Source of the DNA: Gordonia sp. (in: high G+C Gram-positive bacteria)
Lineage (GTDB): Bacteria; Actinomycetota; Actinomycetes; Mycobacteriales; Mycobacteriaceae
Reading direction: 5' to 3'
Assembly (NCBI RefSeq): GCF_020438995.1
Contig: NZ_JAGQTN010000283.1
Coordinates: 1-40,754 of the forward strand
Length of the DNA: 40,754 bases
Shown here one piece after another: positions 1 through 10,077 of this stretch. Under the pieces are notes generated by a model. That model saw only the letters and a list, made by a program, of their open reading frames with translations, did no database searches and was not told the DNA's origin. The stretch's first letter is position 1. Each line of letters opens with the position of its first letter. Position numbers and translations under genes: made by a program.

Positions 1-12
1 ACGGAGAACAAA

Positions 13-72
13 CGGCCCCCGTACCGCTTCACGAGGAAGCCTGGCCGACGGACGGTCGGGGTACGGAGGCCG
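13..72 (-). terminator. Branched terminator closing the ABC importer operon
   Basis: On the minus strand a GC-rich stem (CGGCC and CGTACC pairing with GGTACG and GGCCG) is followed at once by TTTGTTCTCC. The stem encloses two small hairpins rather than a single loop, which is unusual for an intrinsic terminator. It lies about 110 bases past the stop codon of the ATPase gene. Confidence 0.5.
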
Positions 73-184
73 GGTGACCATCTGGGATTCGCCTCGGCGA
101 ACCAGGGCCGGAACACCTCAAGGTGTGGTCGGATCCGCCTCAGCGGATGGCCACCTCACTTGTCCGATTTGAAATCAATTCGGA
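13..184 (-). ncRNA. Candidate multi-junction structured RNA / 3' UTR with terminator
   Basis: Seen: positions 13-72 fold as a three-way junction. The basal stem is 13-17/68-72 plus 20-25/60-65, with hairpins 26-40 and 45-59. Positions 73-155 fold as a four-way junction. Its stem 73-80/148-155 has one mismatch, and its three hairpins are 82-105, 113-126 and 133-148. A further hairpin is 163-184. On the minus strand the last stem is followed by TTTGTTC, as in an intrinsic terminator, so minus is the likely transcribed strand, as read-through from the importer ATPase gene. No Rfam family was recognised. It could be an elaborate terminator, a 3'-UTR-derived small RNA, or a DNA-level folded element. 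Confidence 0.45.
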
Positions 185-1302
<1,118 letters not shown>

Positions 1303-1306
<4 letters not shown>

Positions 1307-2781
1307 TCCCCTCTCGGCAGGAACCGGGTGGACAGCAGCACCGTCGGAATCGAGGTGACGACGATCAGCGCCAGCCCGAGTACCGCGGCCTGCCCGTACC
1401 GCAGATCGTTGTTGAGGCTCCACAGGTCGGTGGCCAGGGTGCGGGTGCCGATGGGTGCCAGCATGAGGGTGGCTGGCAGTTCCTTGGCCACCGACAGACA
1501 CGCCAGCGCCGCCCCGGCCACCAGCGCCGGCGTCACCGTGGGCAGCGACACCCGGGCGATGGTCGCCAGGTAGCCGGCGCCGAGCGTGCGCGCCGAGTCC
1601 TCCTGCCCGGGTGCGATCGCATCGAACGCACCGCGCAGCGGCCCCAGACACACCGGCAGGAACAGAATCAGATACGCCGCCGTCAGCATCGTGGTGGTCA
1701 GATACAGCTCCGGCAGCACCCGGATCCCGAAGAACACCAACGCCAGGGCGACGGCGATCCCGGGCAACGCAAAACCCAGATTGAGTGTCACCTCCACCGC
1801 CCCCGACAGCGGGGTGCGTGGACGCCGGATGAACAGGGCGACCGGCACCGACACCACCACGATCACCGCAGCAGCAATCATGGCGATCTCAAAGGTGTTG
1901 CGCGCCAATGGCCACACCCAGACGAGTAGGTCTTTGACGTCGGCCACCGACGACATCGGCACCCGTTGCGAGGTCCTGATGGCGGAGATCAACGACCAGA
2001 TCGGCGCGAACAGTCCGACGGTGACCGTGGCCGTCACACACAGCCACGCGACCGGCGACTCCGACGATGCCGGCCGGCGCTCCGGCGCCCCGATCTCGTC
2101 GTGGTCGCCGCGAGCGAGGCGTTCGCTGAGCGCGAGCACCAACGCGATCACCACCAGCACACACCCGTAGACGGCGGCCAGGGAACGGTCGACGGATCCG
2201 TTGTAGGCGTTGTAGATCCCGACGGTGAACACCTCGTAGCGGACGATGGCCGGACCACCGAAATCGCTCACCGTATACAGCGCCACCAGCAGAGCGCCCC
2301 CGGCGACGGCGGTCCGCAGCCGGGGCGCGGTCGCCCACAGAAAGGTGCGCAGGGGTCCGTAGCCGAGGGTGCGGGCGACGTCCTCGGCCGATCTGCCCGC
2401 CGCCGACAGCACCGCGATCGCGGGGAGCATAACCAGCGGATAACAGGCCATGATGAGCACAAGCACTGCGGCCGGAAACCCTTCGAATCCGGAAAACATT
2501 CGGCCCCAGGCAAACCCGGACACATACGACGGAACCGCCAGGGGTGCGGCGAGCAGCGCGACAGCCAGGGTCCGGCCCCGGCGGATACCCCGGCACACGC
2601 ACACCGCCATGGCGACCCCGAGAATCACAGACGCCGCCGTGACCGCCACGGCCAATTGGACTGTATTGACCGCCAGATCGGCGGTCCGCGCGCGCAGCAG
2701 CGACGCCTCGACGGTGTCCCAGCCCGCCCCCGACGCCCGGATCACCAGGTACACAGCGGGGAGGGCCACCAGCACCGTCAC
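1303..2781 (-). CDS. Fe3+-type ABC transporter permease (FbpB-like, fused double permease)
   Basis: 492 aa integral membrane protein with about 12 hydrophobic segments. This is the FbpB arrangement, in which two BPD_transp_1 units lie in one chain; each half has an EAA-type loop (near EDVARTLGYGPLRTF and EDSARTLGAGYL). It forms the channel for the neighbouring lipoprotein and ATPase. The start used is the GTG at 2781. Hydrophobic codons (LLGVISIA) lie just upstream in frame and would complete the first membrane span, but no ATG, GTG or TTG precedes them, so the true start may be a non-standard codon. It lies 37 bases after the lipoprotein stop and overlaps the ATPase gene by 4 bases. Function is clear at family level; iron specificity is inferred. 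Confidence 0.87.
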
Positions 2782-2818
2782 GGCGATGCTGATGACCCCC
2801 AGCAGGATTCGTTCCCGC

Positions 2819-3835
2819 CTAAACAGCTCCCACCTCGGTGAGCAGCTTCTCGGTACCCGCGACGTCAGCGAGGTCGTCGAGGTCGATCTTCGGCGGTTTA
2901 AGGTCGCTGATCAGCGGCGGCAGGTCCGCGACGGGCAGTGGAATATTATCGGCCACAGCATATTCGCCGACCTCGGTGGTGAAGAACTTCTGCGTTTCCG
3001 GGGTGAGGAGTTGCCGCACGAAGTCGAATGCCTCTTCCTTGTCGTCCGAACTCTTGAGTACCGCGACACCGGCAACGTTGACGAGCGCACCCGGGTCTCC
3101 GTCACCGAAGAAGTGCAGCCGCGACGGCACCTTGCCGATGCCTTCCTCGGCCACCGCCTGCACCCAGTAGTAGTGGTTGAGCAGCCCGGCGCCGAGCGAG
3201 CCGTCGTTGACCGCTTCGAGAATGGCACCGTTGCCGTCGAACTTCTTGGGGTCGTTCGCGAGGAACTTGGTGAGCCAGTCGCGGGCTCCGTCCTCGCCGC
3301 GAACCACCCGAAGTCCGGTGACGAATGACTTGAACGATGCGTTGGTGGGCGCGAATCCGACCTTACCGCGGAACTTGGGGTCGGTCAGACCGTCGATGCC
3401 CGGCGGCAGATCAGCTGCGGCGAGCACGTCCGGGTTGTAGACCAGTACCCTGGACCGTCCCGATGTGGCCGCCCACGATTTCGACGCGGTCCGGTACTGC
3501 TGCGGCACCGATTCCGCGATGTCGTCGGGCAGCGGTTCGAGCAGTCCGGCGTCGGCCAGTGCTCCCAGTTCGCCCGCGTCCTGGGCGAAGAACAGATCAG
3601 CGGGCGATTTGTCCCCTTCCTCCAGGATCTGGGCGGCCTTCTTGTCATAGGCGGGCGTCACCGCGATCTCGGTGCCGATCTTCTCGATGAGCGGACCCAC
3701 CAGTGACTCCGATCGGCCCGAGTACAGCGTCAGCTGCGCCGGCTCATCACCGGAGTCGTCGCCGCAGCCTGCGAGGATTCCCGCGGACATGATCACCGCC
3801 ACTGGTATTGCCCAGACCCGAGTCATAGCTTTCAT
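2819..3835 (-). CDS. Fe3+-binding lipoprotein of ABC importer (FbpA/FutA-like)
   Basis: 338 aa extracytoplasmic solute-binding lipoprotein. A lipoprotein signal peptide ends in LAGC with the acylated Cys at residue 24, so it is membrane-tethered outside the cell. The mature part opens LTLYSGRSE, the usual start of the FbpA/FutA family, and has the paired tyrosines in NHYYW (residues 222-223) that bind Fe3+ in that family. The ATG at 3835 was chosen because it begins the signal peptide and has GGAAGG upstream; an upstream in-frame extension to 3907 has no signal-peptide logic. First gene of a three-gene operon with permease and ATPase. A degenerate IdeR-like box lies about 90 bases upstream, consistent with iron control (inference). 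Confidence 0.88.
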   Translation of the reverse strand: MKAMTRVWAIPVAVIMSAGILAGCGDDSGDEPAQLTLYSGRSESLVGPLIEKIGTEIAVTPAYDKKAAQILEEGDKSPADLFFAQDAGELGALADAGLLEPLPDDIAESVPQQYRTASKSWAATSGRSRVLVYNPDVLAAADLPPGIDGLTDPKFRGKVGFAPTNASFKSFVTGLRVVRGEDGARDWLTKFLANDPKKFDGNGAILEAVNDGSLGAGLLNHYYWVQAVAEEGIGKVPSRLHFFGDGDPGALVNVAGVAVLKSSDDKEEAFDFVRQLLTPETQKFFTTEVGEYAVADNIPLPVADLPPLISDLKPPKIDLDDLADVAGTEKLLTEVGAV

Positions 3836-3925
3836 GTGCCGTTCTGCCTTCCCGTGGGGACGAACCGCACTTTCCGGCGATCCGGTGAAATCAGACAATA
3901 CCGGCATTCGGTGGAACGTAAAGGC

Positions 3926-3944
3926 ATTCTTCAGCCTTCCCTAA
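3926..3944 (-). promoter_or_regulatory. Degenerate IdeR/DtxR-like iron box
   Basis: Read on the minus strand the site is TTAGGGAAGGCTGAAGAAT. It matches the mycobacterial IdeR consensus TTAGGTTAGGCTAACCTAA at about 12 of 19 positions, including TTAGG and the AGGCT core; the right arm is poor. It lies about 90 bases upstream of the iron-type lipoprotein start, where an IdeR box would be expected. Confidence 0.35.
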
Positions 3945-3966
3945 GCTCCCCGGGGACGTGATCGAG

Positions 3967-5664
3967 TCAGCCGATAGTCAGGTCGGCATCGATCCCGCCA
4001 GGGAGATAGTGGGTCACGACGATCACCGTCCGCCGGGGCCCGAAGATCCCGGCGGGATCGACTATTGCCGCAAGCAACGAGTCCGCGTCGCCCCGGTCGA
4101 GGTGTTCGACCGGTTCGTCGAGCACTATCACCGGCGCCGGATTGATCAATGCACGCGCGAGCAATAGACGCCTGCGTTGTCCGCCGCTCACCGATTCACC
4201 TCCGCCGGACAACGCCGTGTCCAGTCCGTCGGGCAATCGCCGGACCCAGTCCGCAAGTCCCACCGCGGCCAGCGCGTCATCGAGTTCGCCGGTCGTCGCG
4301 TCACCGCGGGAGACCAGCAGGTTCTCCCTGACGCTGGTGGCGAAGATGTGCCCTTCCTCCGCGAAATAGCGGACAGCCGAACACAGTTCGATGTCCTGCA
4401 ACGAATCATCCACGGCCTGAACGGAACCCGACTTCGGCGCCAGCAGTCCCGCCAGGGTCATCAGCAACGTCGACTTTCCCGAGCCGCTCGGTCCGGCGAT
4501 CACCAGCCGCGAGCCCGGCGCCAGGTCGCGGGTCAGTCCGCCGACCGGTCCGAGCGCGGGTCCGCCCGGCCATCCCCAGTCGAGTCCGGTGCAGCGCAGC
4601 ATGGCCGGACCACGGTGCACCGCCGCATCGGAATCCGTTGAGCCCGAACCTGACCGGGATGCCCCGTCGACGAGCGCCAGCATCCGCGCCGCGCTCTGTC
4701 GGCTGCGTTCGAGCTGTATGCCCGCCTCGGTGAGCGGTGCCGTCGACTCGAACGCCGACAGCGGCAGCAGAATCAGCACACCGAATACCATCGGTGTCAG
4801 CTGTCCCGACGTCGACGACACCCCGGCCAGCGACCCCGGCACCCCGGATGCGAGGTCGATCCCGATAAGGCAGGCCGCCAGCAGCGACACCCCGATCGCC
4901 AGCGGCGTGGCTGCGGCGGCCCCTGCCTGCCAGGCGAGTCCGCGGTCGGCGGCCCGGATCGCATCGTCGTCGGCCCGGGCCGCGGCGGCGAGCGCTGCGT
5001 CACGACGACCGGCGATCACCAATTCGGGGGCGTGCCACAGCGCGGTGATAGTGGCCTCGGCCGACTCTGCCGTCGCTCTCGCGGAATCGGCGATGGTTCT
5101 CGCCGACCCGCGTGCGGCAAGCCACGGCGCGACCGCACCACTCACCACGAGTGCCACCAGTAAAACCATTGCTGCCCATAATGATACGAGTGCCATGACG
5201 ACCACAGCCGCGACTGCGGTGATCGCACCGACCACGATGGGGATCACTCCGCGGATCAGCGCATTGCCGATCTCGTCGATGTCGTCGCCCGTCCGGGACA
5301 GCAGCGCACCGCGTTTGAGTCCCACCGAATAGCCCGGATCGCCCTGTGCCAGAGCGCGATACACCCGCTCCCGGGCATTCGCCATCGCCTGCAATGCCAG
5401 ATCGTGGGTGGCGAGCCGTTCCAGATAGCGGAACACTCCCCGCGAAATACCCAGTGCGCGAACGGCGGTGATCGCCACCGACAGGAACAGGATCGGCGGC
5501 TGCTGCCAGGCCCGGGTGATCAGCCATGCCGACAGCGCCGCCAGGCCGAGCGCCGACAGCGCCCCGCCGACACCCAACAGCAACGACCACACCAGCGGCC
5601 GACGACTCAAGCCGAGAAACCGCAGCGCCCGCACCAGTGGGTCGGCGTCGAAACTAGTTCGCAT
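3967..5664 (-). CDS. Cytochrome bd biogenesis ABC exporter subunit CydC
   Basis: 565 aa membrane ABC half-transporter: about six N-terminal membrane spans, then an ATPase domain with Walker A GPSGSGKST, signature VSGGQRRRLLLARAL, Walker B VIVLDEPVEHLD and H-loop VVTHY. With CydD it forms the heterodimer required to assemble cytochrome bd; thiol export and haem binding have been reported for the E. coli complex. The ATG at 5664 (MRTSFDADPLVRALRFLGL) overlaps the end of cydD by 11 bases; a longer upstream reading is only out-of-frame cydD sequence. Last gene of cydABDC, the normal mycobacterial order. The Walker B region reads PVEHLDRG rather than the usual PTxxLD, a mild divergence. Confidence 0.9.
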   Translation of the reverse strand: MRTSFDADPLVRALRFLGLSRRPLVWSLLLGVGGALSALGLAALSAWLITRAWQQPPILFLSVAITAVRALGISRGVFRYLERLATHDLALQAMANARERVYRALAQGDPGYSVGLKRGALLSRTGDDIDEIGNALIRGVIPIVVGAITAVAAVVVMALVSLWAAMVLLVALVVSGAVAPWLAARGSARTIADSARATAESAEATITALWHAPELVIAGRRDAALAAAARADDDAIRAADRGLAWQAGAAAATPLAIGVSLLAACLIGIDLASGVPGSLAGVSSTSGQLTPMVFGVLILLPLSAFESTAPLTEAGIQLERSRQSAARMLALVDGASRSGSGSTDSDAAVHRGPAMLRCTGLDWGWPGGPALGPVGGLTRDLAPGSRLVIAGPSGSGKSTLLMTLAGLLAPKSGSVQAVDDSLQDIELCSAVRYFAEEGHIFATSVRENLLVSRGDATTGELDDALAAVGLADWVRRLPDGLDTALSGGGESVSGGQRRRLLLARALINPAPVIVLDEPVEHLDRGDADSLLAAIVDPAGIFGPRRTVIVVTHYLPGGIDADLTIG

Positions 5665-7384
5665 CGACGGCCTCCGGCATCTCGACGATCTCGTCGGCGT
5701 GGCGCAGCACCTCAGCGCCGTGCGCCACCACGACGACAGCATCCCCACCGACAGCCCGCTCCCGCAACCGGATCAGTACTCGCTCGGCCGAAGTGGGGTC
5801 GAGATGGGCGGTCGGTTCATCGAGCAACAGCAGTGAACCTGTCGACACCAATACACGCGTGAGGGCAAGCCGCTGCCGCTGCCCGGCAGAAAGCCCGACG
5901 CCACCCGCACCCAGCATCGTGTCGTAGCCGTCGGACAGCCCGGCGAGAACCTCATCGAATCCGGTGATCGACGCTGCTGCGTCAAGATCTGCTCGCGAGG
6001 CATCGGCGAACAATGTCAGGTTCTCGGCGACGCTCCCCGGCACGACAACCGGCTGCTGCGGCAGCCACGCGACCCGCCGCCGGAACTCGTCGAGTTCGTC
6101 CTTACCCCGCAGCACCCGACCCTCGTCCGGTTCGATCAACCCCATGATCACCTCGAGCGCCGTCGACTTCCCCGACCCGTTCGGCCCGGTGATCATCGTC
6201 AACCGCCCCGGCCGGATAGTCATCGACAACCCGCGCGGCGCCCACCCGTCACGCCCCAACACCCCCACCCCGCCCAACCCAACCTCAAACGAATCCCCCA
6301 TCTTGATCCCTGAGGCCGAAGCGACCAAGGAGCCAGGGACGCGTTGGGTCCGGCGAGAATCCACACCTGACGCAACCCCCTCCTCACCACCCCCTTCGAT
6401 CAGCGCGAACGCTGCCTTCGCCGCGGCCAGCCCATCAGCGGAGTCGTGGAACTTCGACCCCACCTGCCGCAACGGCAGATACGCCTCGGGCGCGAGCACC
6501 AGCGCCAGCACCCCCGCATACAGACTCATGTCCCCGTGCACGAGCCGCACCCCGATCCCCACAGCCACCAGCGCGACACACAGGGTGGCCAGCAGCTCGA
6601 GAATCGCCCCGGACAGGAACGCCACCCGCAGCGCCGACATCGTCGACCGCCGGTGCGCCGCGCCGAGTTCGGCGACCCGCCCAGCCTGACCCTGTGCGCG
6701 CCCGAGTGCCCGCAACGTCGGCAACCCGGCGATCAGATCGAGTGTCTGTGCCGTGAGCCGCGACATCGTCGCCAGCTTCCGTTCGGTACGGTCCCGCGTC
6801 ATCAGTCCGACAAGGATCATGAACAGCGGGATCAATGGCAAGGTGATCACGATGATCAGCGCCGACGGCCAGTCGGTGAGCCCGATGACGACGATGACGG
6901 TCGGGGTGACGGTCATCGTCAGGATCAGCGCGGGCACATACCCCGACAGGTACGGAGCAAGCGCATCCAACCCCCGCAACAGCACCGTCGACGCGTCGTC
7001 ACGCCGCCCGAGCAACTCGCGCGGCGGCGTCCGCGACGGATCGGTCAGCGAATCGAGCGCCCGCGCCCGCAACTGCGCGATCACCCGCGCCGACGCCCGA
7101 TGCGCGTACCGGTCGTGCCCGAACGTCATCACCACCCTCGCCACCAGCGCACATGCCAGCACCACAAGATGGGTGGCCTGCACCGACAGCGACCGCCGCG
7201 ACGGATCGACGACGAGTTCGGACAGGATTGACGCGGTCATCGCCGCCGAGACGATGATCGCGACGACGGTCCCGAAACCCAGCAGCGCGGTGACCACGAT
7301 GTAGACGCGGCTCGCCGGCGAGTACGTCAGCAGTCTCGGGTCGACGGGCGGACTCTTGACGCGCCCGGTGTCGGTTGTGCTCAC
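5654..7384 (-). CDS. Cytochrome bd biogenesis ABC exporter subunit CydD
   Basis: 576 aa half-transporter with N-terminal membrane domain and C-terminal ATPase: Walker A GPNGSGKST, signature LSAGQRQRLALTRVL, Walker B LLLLDEPTAHLD, H-loop VVVAHG. It pairs with CydC in cytochrome bd assembly. The GTG start at 7384 forms a GTGA overlap with the cydB stop. The linker between membrane and ATPase domains (about residues 343-361, SRRTQRVPGSLVASASGIK) is a translated copy of the dispersed repeat found elsewhere in the window. It keeps the reading frame, so the protein is probably functional with a lengthened linker. Confidence 0.92.
   Translation of the reverse strand: MSTTDTGRVKSPPVDPRLLTYSPASRVYIVVTALLGFGTVVAIIVSAAMTASILSELVVDPSRRSLSVQATHLVVLACALVARVVMTFGHDRYAHRASARVIAQLRARALDSLTDPSRTPPRELLGRRDDASTVLLRGLDALAPYLSGYVPALILTMTVTPTVIVVIGLTDWPSALIIVITLPLIPLFMILVGLMTRDRTERKLATMSRLTAQTLDLIAGLPTLRALGRAQGQAGRVAELGAAHRRSTMSALRVAFLSGAILELLATLCVALVAVGIGVRLVHGDMSLYAGVLALVLAPEAYLPLRQVGSKFHDSADGLAAAKAAFALIEGGGEEGVASGVDSRRTQRVPGSLVASASGIKMGDSFEVGLGGVGVLGRDGWAPRGLSMTIRPGRLTMITGPNGSGKSTALEVIMGLIEPDEGRVLRGKDELDEFRRRVAWLPQQPVVVPGSVAENLTLFADASRADLDAAASITGFDEVLAGLSDGYDTMLGAGGVGLSAGQRQRLALTRVLVSTGSLLLLDEPTAHLDPTSAERVLIRLRERAVGGDAVVVVAHGAEVLRHADEIVEMPEAVDAN
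6302..6357 (+). repeat. Dispersed 'LIPE' repeat copy inside cydD
   Basis: About 56 bp beginning CTTGATCCCTGAGGCCGAAG and ending GGGTCCGGCGAG, very close to the copy at 15918-15973. It lies within the cydD reading frame, in the interdomain linker, and keeps the frame open. Confidence 0.8.
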
Positions 7385-8478
7385 CTCCGGGAGTCAACCC
7401 CCGCGTTGACCTTGAGCGACGGCAAGCCGGTGTGCGCGGGGATCTGTGCGGTGGAGATCCGCTGCCGGAACACCCAGTAGCTCCACGCCTGATACCCGAT
7501 CACCACGGGCGTGATGAACGCGGCCGCCCAGGTCATGATGGTGAGCGTGTAGTGACTCGATGACGTGTTGGCAACGGTGAGGTTGTAGGCCTCGTCGGTG
7601 GTCGACGGCAGCACGTCGGGGAACAGTGAGCCGAACAGGGTGGCGACGGTTCCGATGATGGCGACGCTGGTGGCCGCGAACGCCAGTCCTTCCCGGCGCA
7701 GCGAGGTGGCCACGACCATTCCGACGGCGGCCAGCGCGGCAGCGATCACGGCGATCCACGTCCAGCCCGACCCGTACGAGAACTGGGTCCACAGCAGGAA
7801 CACCGCGGCGACGACAGCCGTCGGGATCGCCAGTTTCGCCGCCAGGTCCATGGCGTCACGCTGCAGTACCCCGGTGGTCTTCATGCCGAGGAACACCGCG
7901 CCGTGGGTGAGGAACGCCAGCAGCGTCGTCGCGCCGCCGAGCAGCGCGTACGGATTGAGCAGGTTGAAGAAACCGCCCGTGTACTGGGCGTCGGCGTCGA
8001 TGGGCAGCCCGCGCACCACGTTGGCGAACGCCACACCCCACAGCAGGGCCGGGATCCACGAACCGAGGCCGATGCCCACGTCGCACCACATGCGCCAGCG
8101 CGGGTCGTTGATCTTGCCGCGCCATTCGATGGCGCACACCCGCACGATCAGGCCCACCAGGATGATCAGCAGCGGCAGATAGAACGCGGTGAACATGGTG
8201 GCGTACCACCCGCCGAACGCGGCGAACAGCGCGCCACCCGCGGTGAGCAGCCACACCTCGTTACCGTCCCACACCGGTCCGATGGTGTTCAGGAGCACGC
8301 GGCGCCGGGTGTCGGGGTCGGCTTCGGGAGCGTCGGGCGCGACCTGCGCGTCGCCGCCGGTGTGGGTGCGACCGAGGATCGGCATCAGCATCCCGACACC
8401 GAAATCGAATCCTTCGAGGACGAAGTAGCCGATGAACAGGATCGTGATGACCAGGAACCAGAAGTTTTCGAGACTCAT
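7381..8478 (-). CDS. Cytochrome bd ubiquinol/menaquinol oxidase subunit II (CydB)
   Basis: 365 aa polytopic membrane protein, opening with the CydB signature MSLENFWFLVITILFIGYFVLEGFDFGVG (residues 1-29) and carrying the conserved GPVWDGNEVWLLTAGGALFAAF stretch near residues 68-89. It forms the oxidase heterodimer with CydA in the cytoplasmic membrane, reducing O2 to water with electrons from menaquinol. The ATG at 8478 is preceded by GGAGCGG. Twelve bases separate it from the cydA stop, and it overlaps cydD by 4 bases, so the four genes form one operon. Length is close to the actinobacterial norm. Confidence 0.96.
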   Translation of the reverse strand: MSLENFWFLVITILFIGYFVLEGFDFGVGMLMPILGRTHTGGDAQVAPDAPEADPDTRRRVLLNTIGPVWDGNEVWLLTAGGALFAAFGGWYATMFTAFYLPLLIILVGLIVRVCAIEWRGKINDPRWRMWCDVGIGLGSWIPALLWGVAFANVVRGLPIDADAQYTGGFFNLLNPYALLGGATTLLAFLTHGAVFLGMKTTGVLQRDAMDLAAKLAIPTAVVAAVFLLWTQFSYGSGWTWIAVIAAALAAVGMVVATSLRREGLAFAATSVAIIGTVATLFGSLFPDVLPSTTDEAYNLTVANTSSSHYTLTIMTWAAAFITPVVIGYQAWSYWVFRQRISTAQIPAHTGLPSLKVNAGVDSRR

Positions 8479-8490
8479 CTTTTCCGCTCC

Positions 8491-10038
8491 CTAGTACGCG
8501 AACGAGAGTTGCTTGGGTTCATCGGAATCGGCGTCGCCGTCGCTGTGACCGGGTGGCCTGGCGTCGTAGGTGGCCGGGCCTTCGATGACGTAACGGCGTT
8601 GCAGCATGAACCACACGACGCCGAGCGCCCCGTACAGCAGGGTGAACACGATGAGCGAGGTCCAGACCGTCGCCGCGACGTGGTTGGACACACCGTCGTG
8701 CACCAGCATCGAGATGCGCAGCGGATCGAGATCGTCCTCCCAGTTGGGGGCGACGACCCACGGCTGCCGGCCCATTTCGGTGAAGATCCAGCCCGACGCG
8801 TTGGCCAGGAAAGGCGTCGGGATCATCCAGAGCGCGAACAGCCCGAACTTGCGTGATCCGATGACCCGGCCGTCTCGGGTCAGCCACAGCGCGGCAAGCG
8901 CGAGCAGCGCCGATCCCGCCGCCCAGGTGATCATGGCACGGAAACCCCAATAGGTGACGAACAGGTTGGGCGCGAAGTTCTGGCCGGGCGCGTTGAACGC
9001 CTTCTGATACTGCGCCTGCAGTTCTTCGACGCCCTTGACCTCGCTGTCGAAGGTGTGGTCGGCCAGGAACGAGAGCATCCGGGGGATCTGGATGACGTGG
9101 TGGATGTTGGCGCAGTTGTTCTGCCGTCCGATCGACAGCACCGAGAAGCTCGCGCCGTTCTCGGTGACGCAGAGCGATTCGGCGGCGGCCATCTTCATCG
9201 GCTGCTGTTTGAACATGATCTGCGCTTGGAAGTCACCGCTGATGATCACGGCCACGCCGGCGACCATCGTCATCCACAGCGCGAACCGGGTGACGGGCCG
9301 CCAGAGCTTCTTGGCGTCGTCGTCGAGTTGGTCCGCAGTGGCGCCGACGTGACTCGGCGAGACCGAGTCGGGCACTTCCTGTCCAGCGCGGAGCTTGCGG
9401 GCGCGCCAGGAGTTGCGCGCCATCCACCAGCAGCCGATGCCGGCGACGAATGTCGCGGCTGTGAGCCAGGCACCCGCGATGACGTGCGGGAACGCCGCGA
9501 GCGTCGTGTTGTTGGTGAGGACGGCGAAGAAGTCGTTCATCGCGGGGCGGCCGCGTTCGTCGTCCCAGGCCACACCGACGGGATGCTGCATCCACGAGTT
9601 CGCGGCGATGATGAAGTACGCCGAGGCGTTGACACCGATCGCGGCGAGCCAGATGCACGCGAGATGCACTTTGCGGGGCAGCCGCTCCCACCCGAAGATC
9701 CACAGTCCGATGAAGGTGGATTCGAGGAAGAACGCGACGAGACCTTCGAGGGCCAGCGGTGCGCCGAACACGTCGGCGACGAACCGGCTGTATTCGCTCC
9801 AGTTCATGCCGAACTGGAATTCCTGGACGATGCCGGTGGCGACGCCGAGCGCGAAGTTAATGAGGAAGAGCTTGCCGAAGAACTTGGTGGCCCGCAGCCA
9901 CTGTTCGTTACCGGTCTTGTACCAAACCGTCTGCATGATGGCGATCATCGGCGCAAGGCCGATGGTCAGCGGGACGAGAACGAAGTGATAGACGGTGGTG
10001 ATCCCGAATTGCCATCGAGACACGTCCAGTGCGTTCAT
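8491..10038 (-). CDS. Cytochrome bd oxidase subunit I (CydA)
   Basis: 515 aa haem-bearing subunit of the high-affinity terminal oxidase. Seen: N-terminal SRWQFGITTVYHF with His18 in the position of the N-terminal haem-ligand His, His185 in AAFPHVIAGAW matching the b558 ligand region, the GAPLALEGLVAFFLEST helix with conserved acidic residues, and GRQPW near the C-terminus. Quinol is oxidised on the outer face through the Q-loop (about residues 250-380). First gene of cydABDC. The upstream region (10039-10225) holds a candidate -10, a palindrome and duplicated 16-mers, suggesting regulation, as expected for an oxidase induced at low O2 or when the bc1-aa3 branch is limited. Confidence 0.97.
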   Translation of the reverse strand: MNALDVSRWQFGITTVYHFVLVPLTIGLAPMIAIMQTVWYKTGNEQWLRATKFFGKLFLINFALGVATGIVQEFQFGMNWSEYSRFVADVFGAPLALEGLVAFFLESTFIGLWIFGWERLPRKVHLACIWLAAIGVNASAYFIIAANSWMQHPVGVAWDDERGRPAMNDFFAVLTNNTTLAAFPHVIAGAWLTAATFVAGIGCWWMARNSWRARKLRAGQEVPDSVSPSHVGATADQLDDDAKKLWRPVTRFALWMTMVAGVAVIISGDFQAQIMFKQQPMKMAAAESLCVTENGASFSVLSIGRQNNCANIHHVIQIPRMLSFLADHTFDSEVKGVEELQAQYQKAFNAPGQNFAPNLFVTYWGFRAMITWAAGSALLALAALWLTRDGRVIGSRKFGLFALWMIPTPFLANASGWIFTEMGRQPWVVAPNWEDDLDPLRISMLVHDGVSNHVAATVWTSLIVFTLLYGALGVVWFMLQRRYVIEGPATYDARPPGHSDGDADSDEPKQLSFAY

Positions 10039-10077
10039 GGGCCTCTACTTGACGTCGGCGCACCCGCGGGGCGCGCA

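Noticed and set aside
82-105. tRNA-like T-arm (GGTTCGCC...) in the folded region
   Set aside because: No acceptor, D or anticodon arm can be built around it; it fits the four-way junction instead.
1307-1651. N-terminal extension of the importer ATPase
   Set aside because: It overlaps the permease gene in another frame and is compositionally a shadow; the ATGA overlap start is far more likely.
2450-3328. Long plus-strand open frames across the ABC importer
   Set aside because: They are antisense to clear permease and lipoprotein genes and have no recognisable domain.
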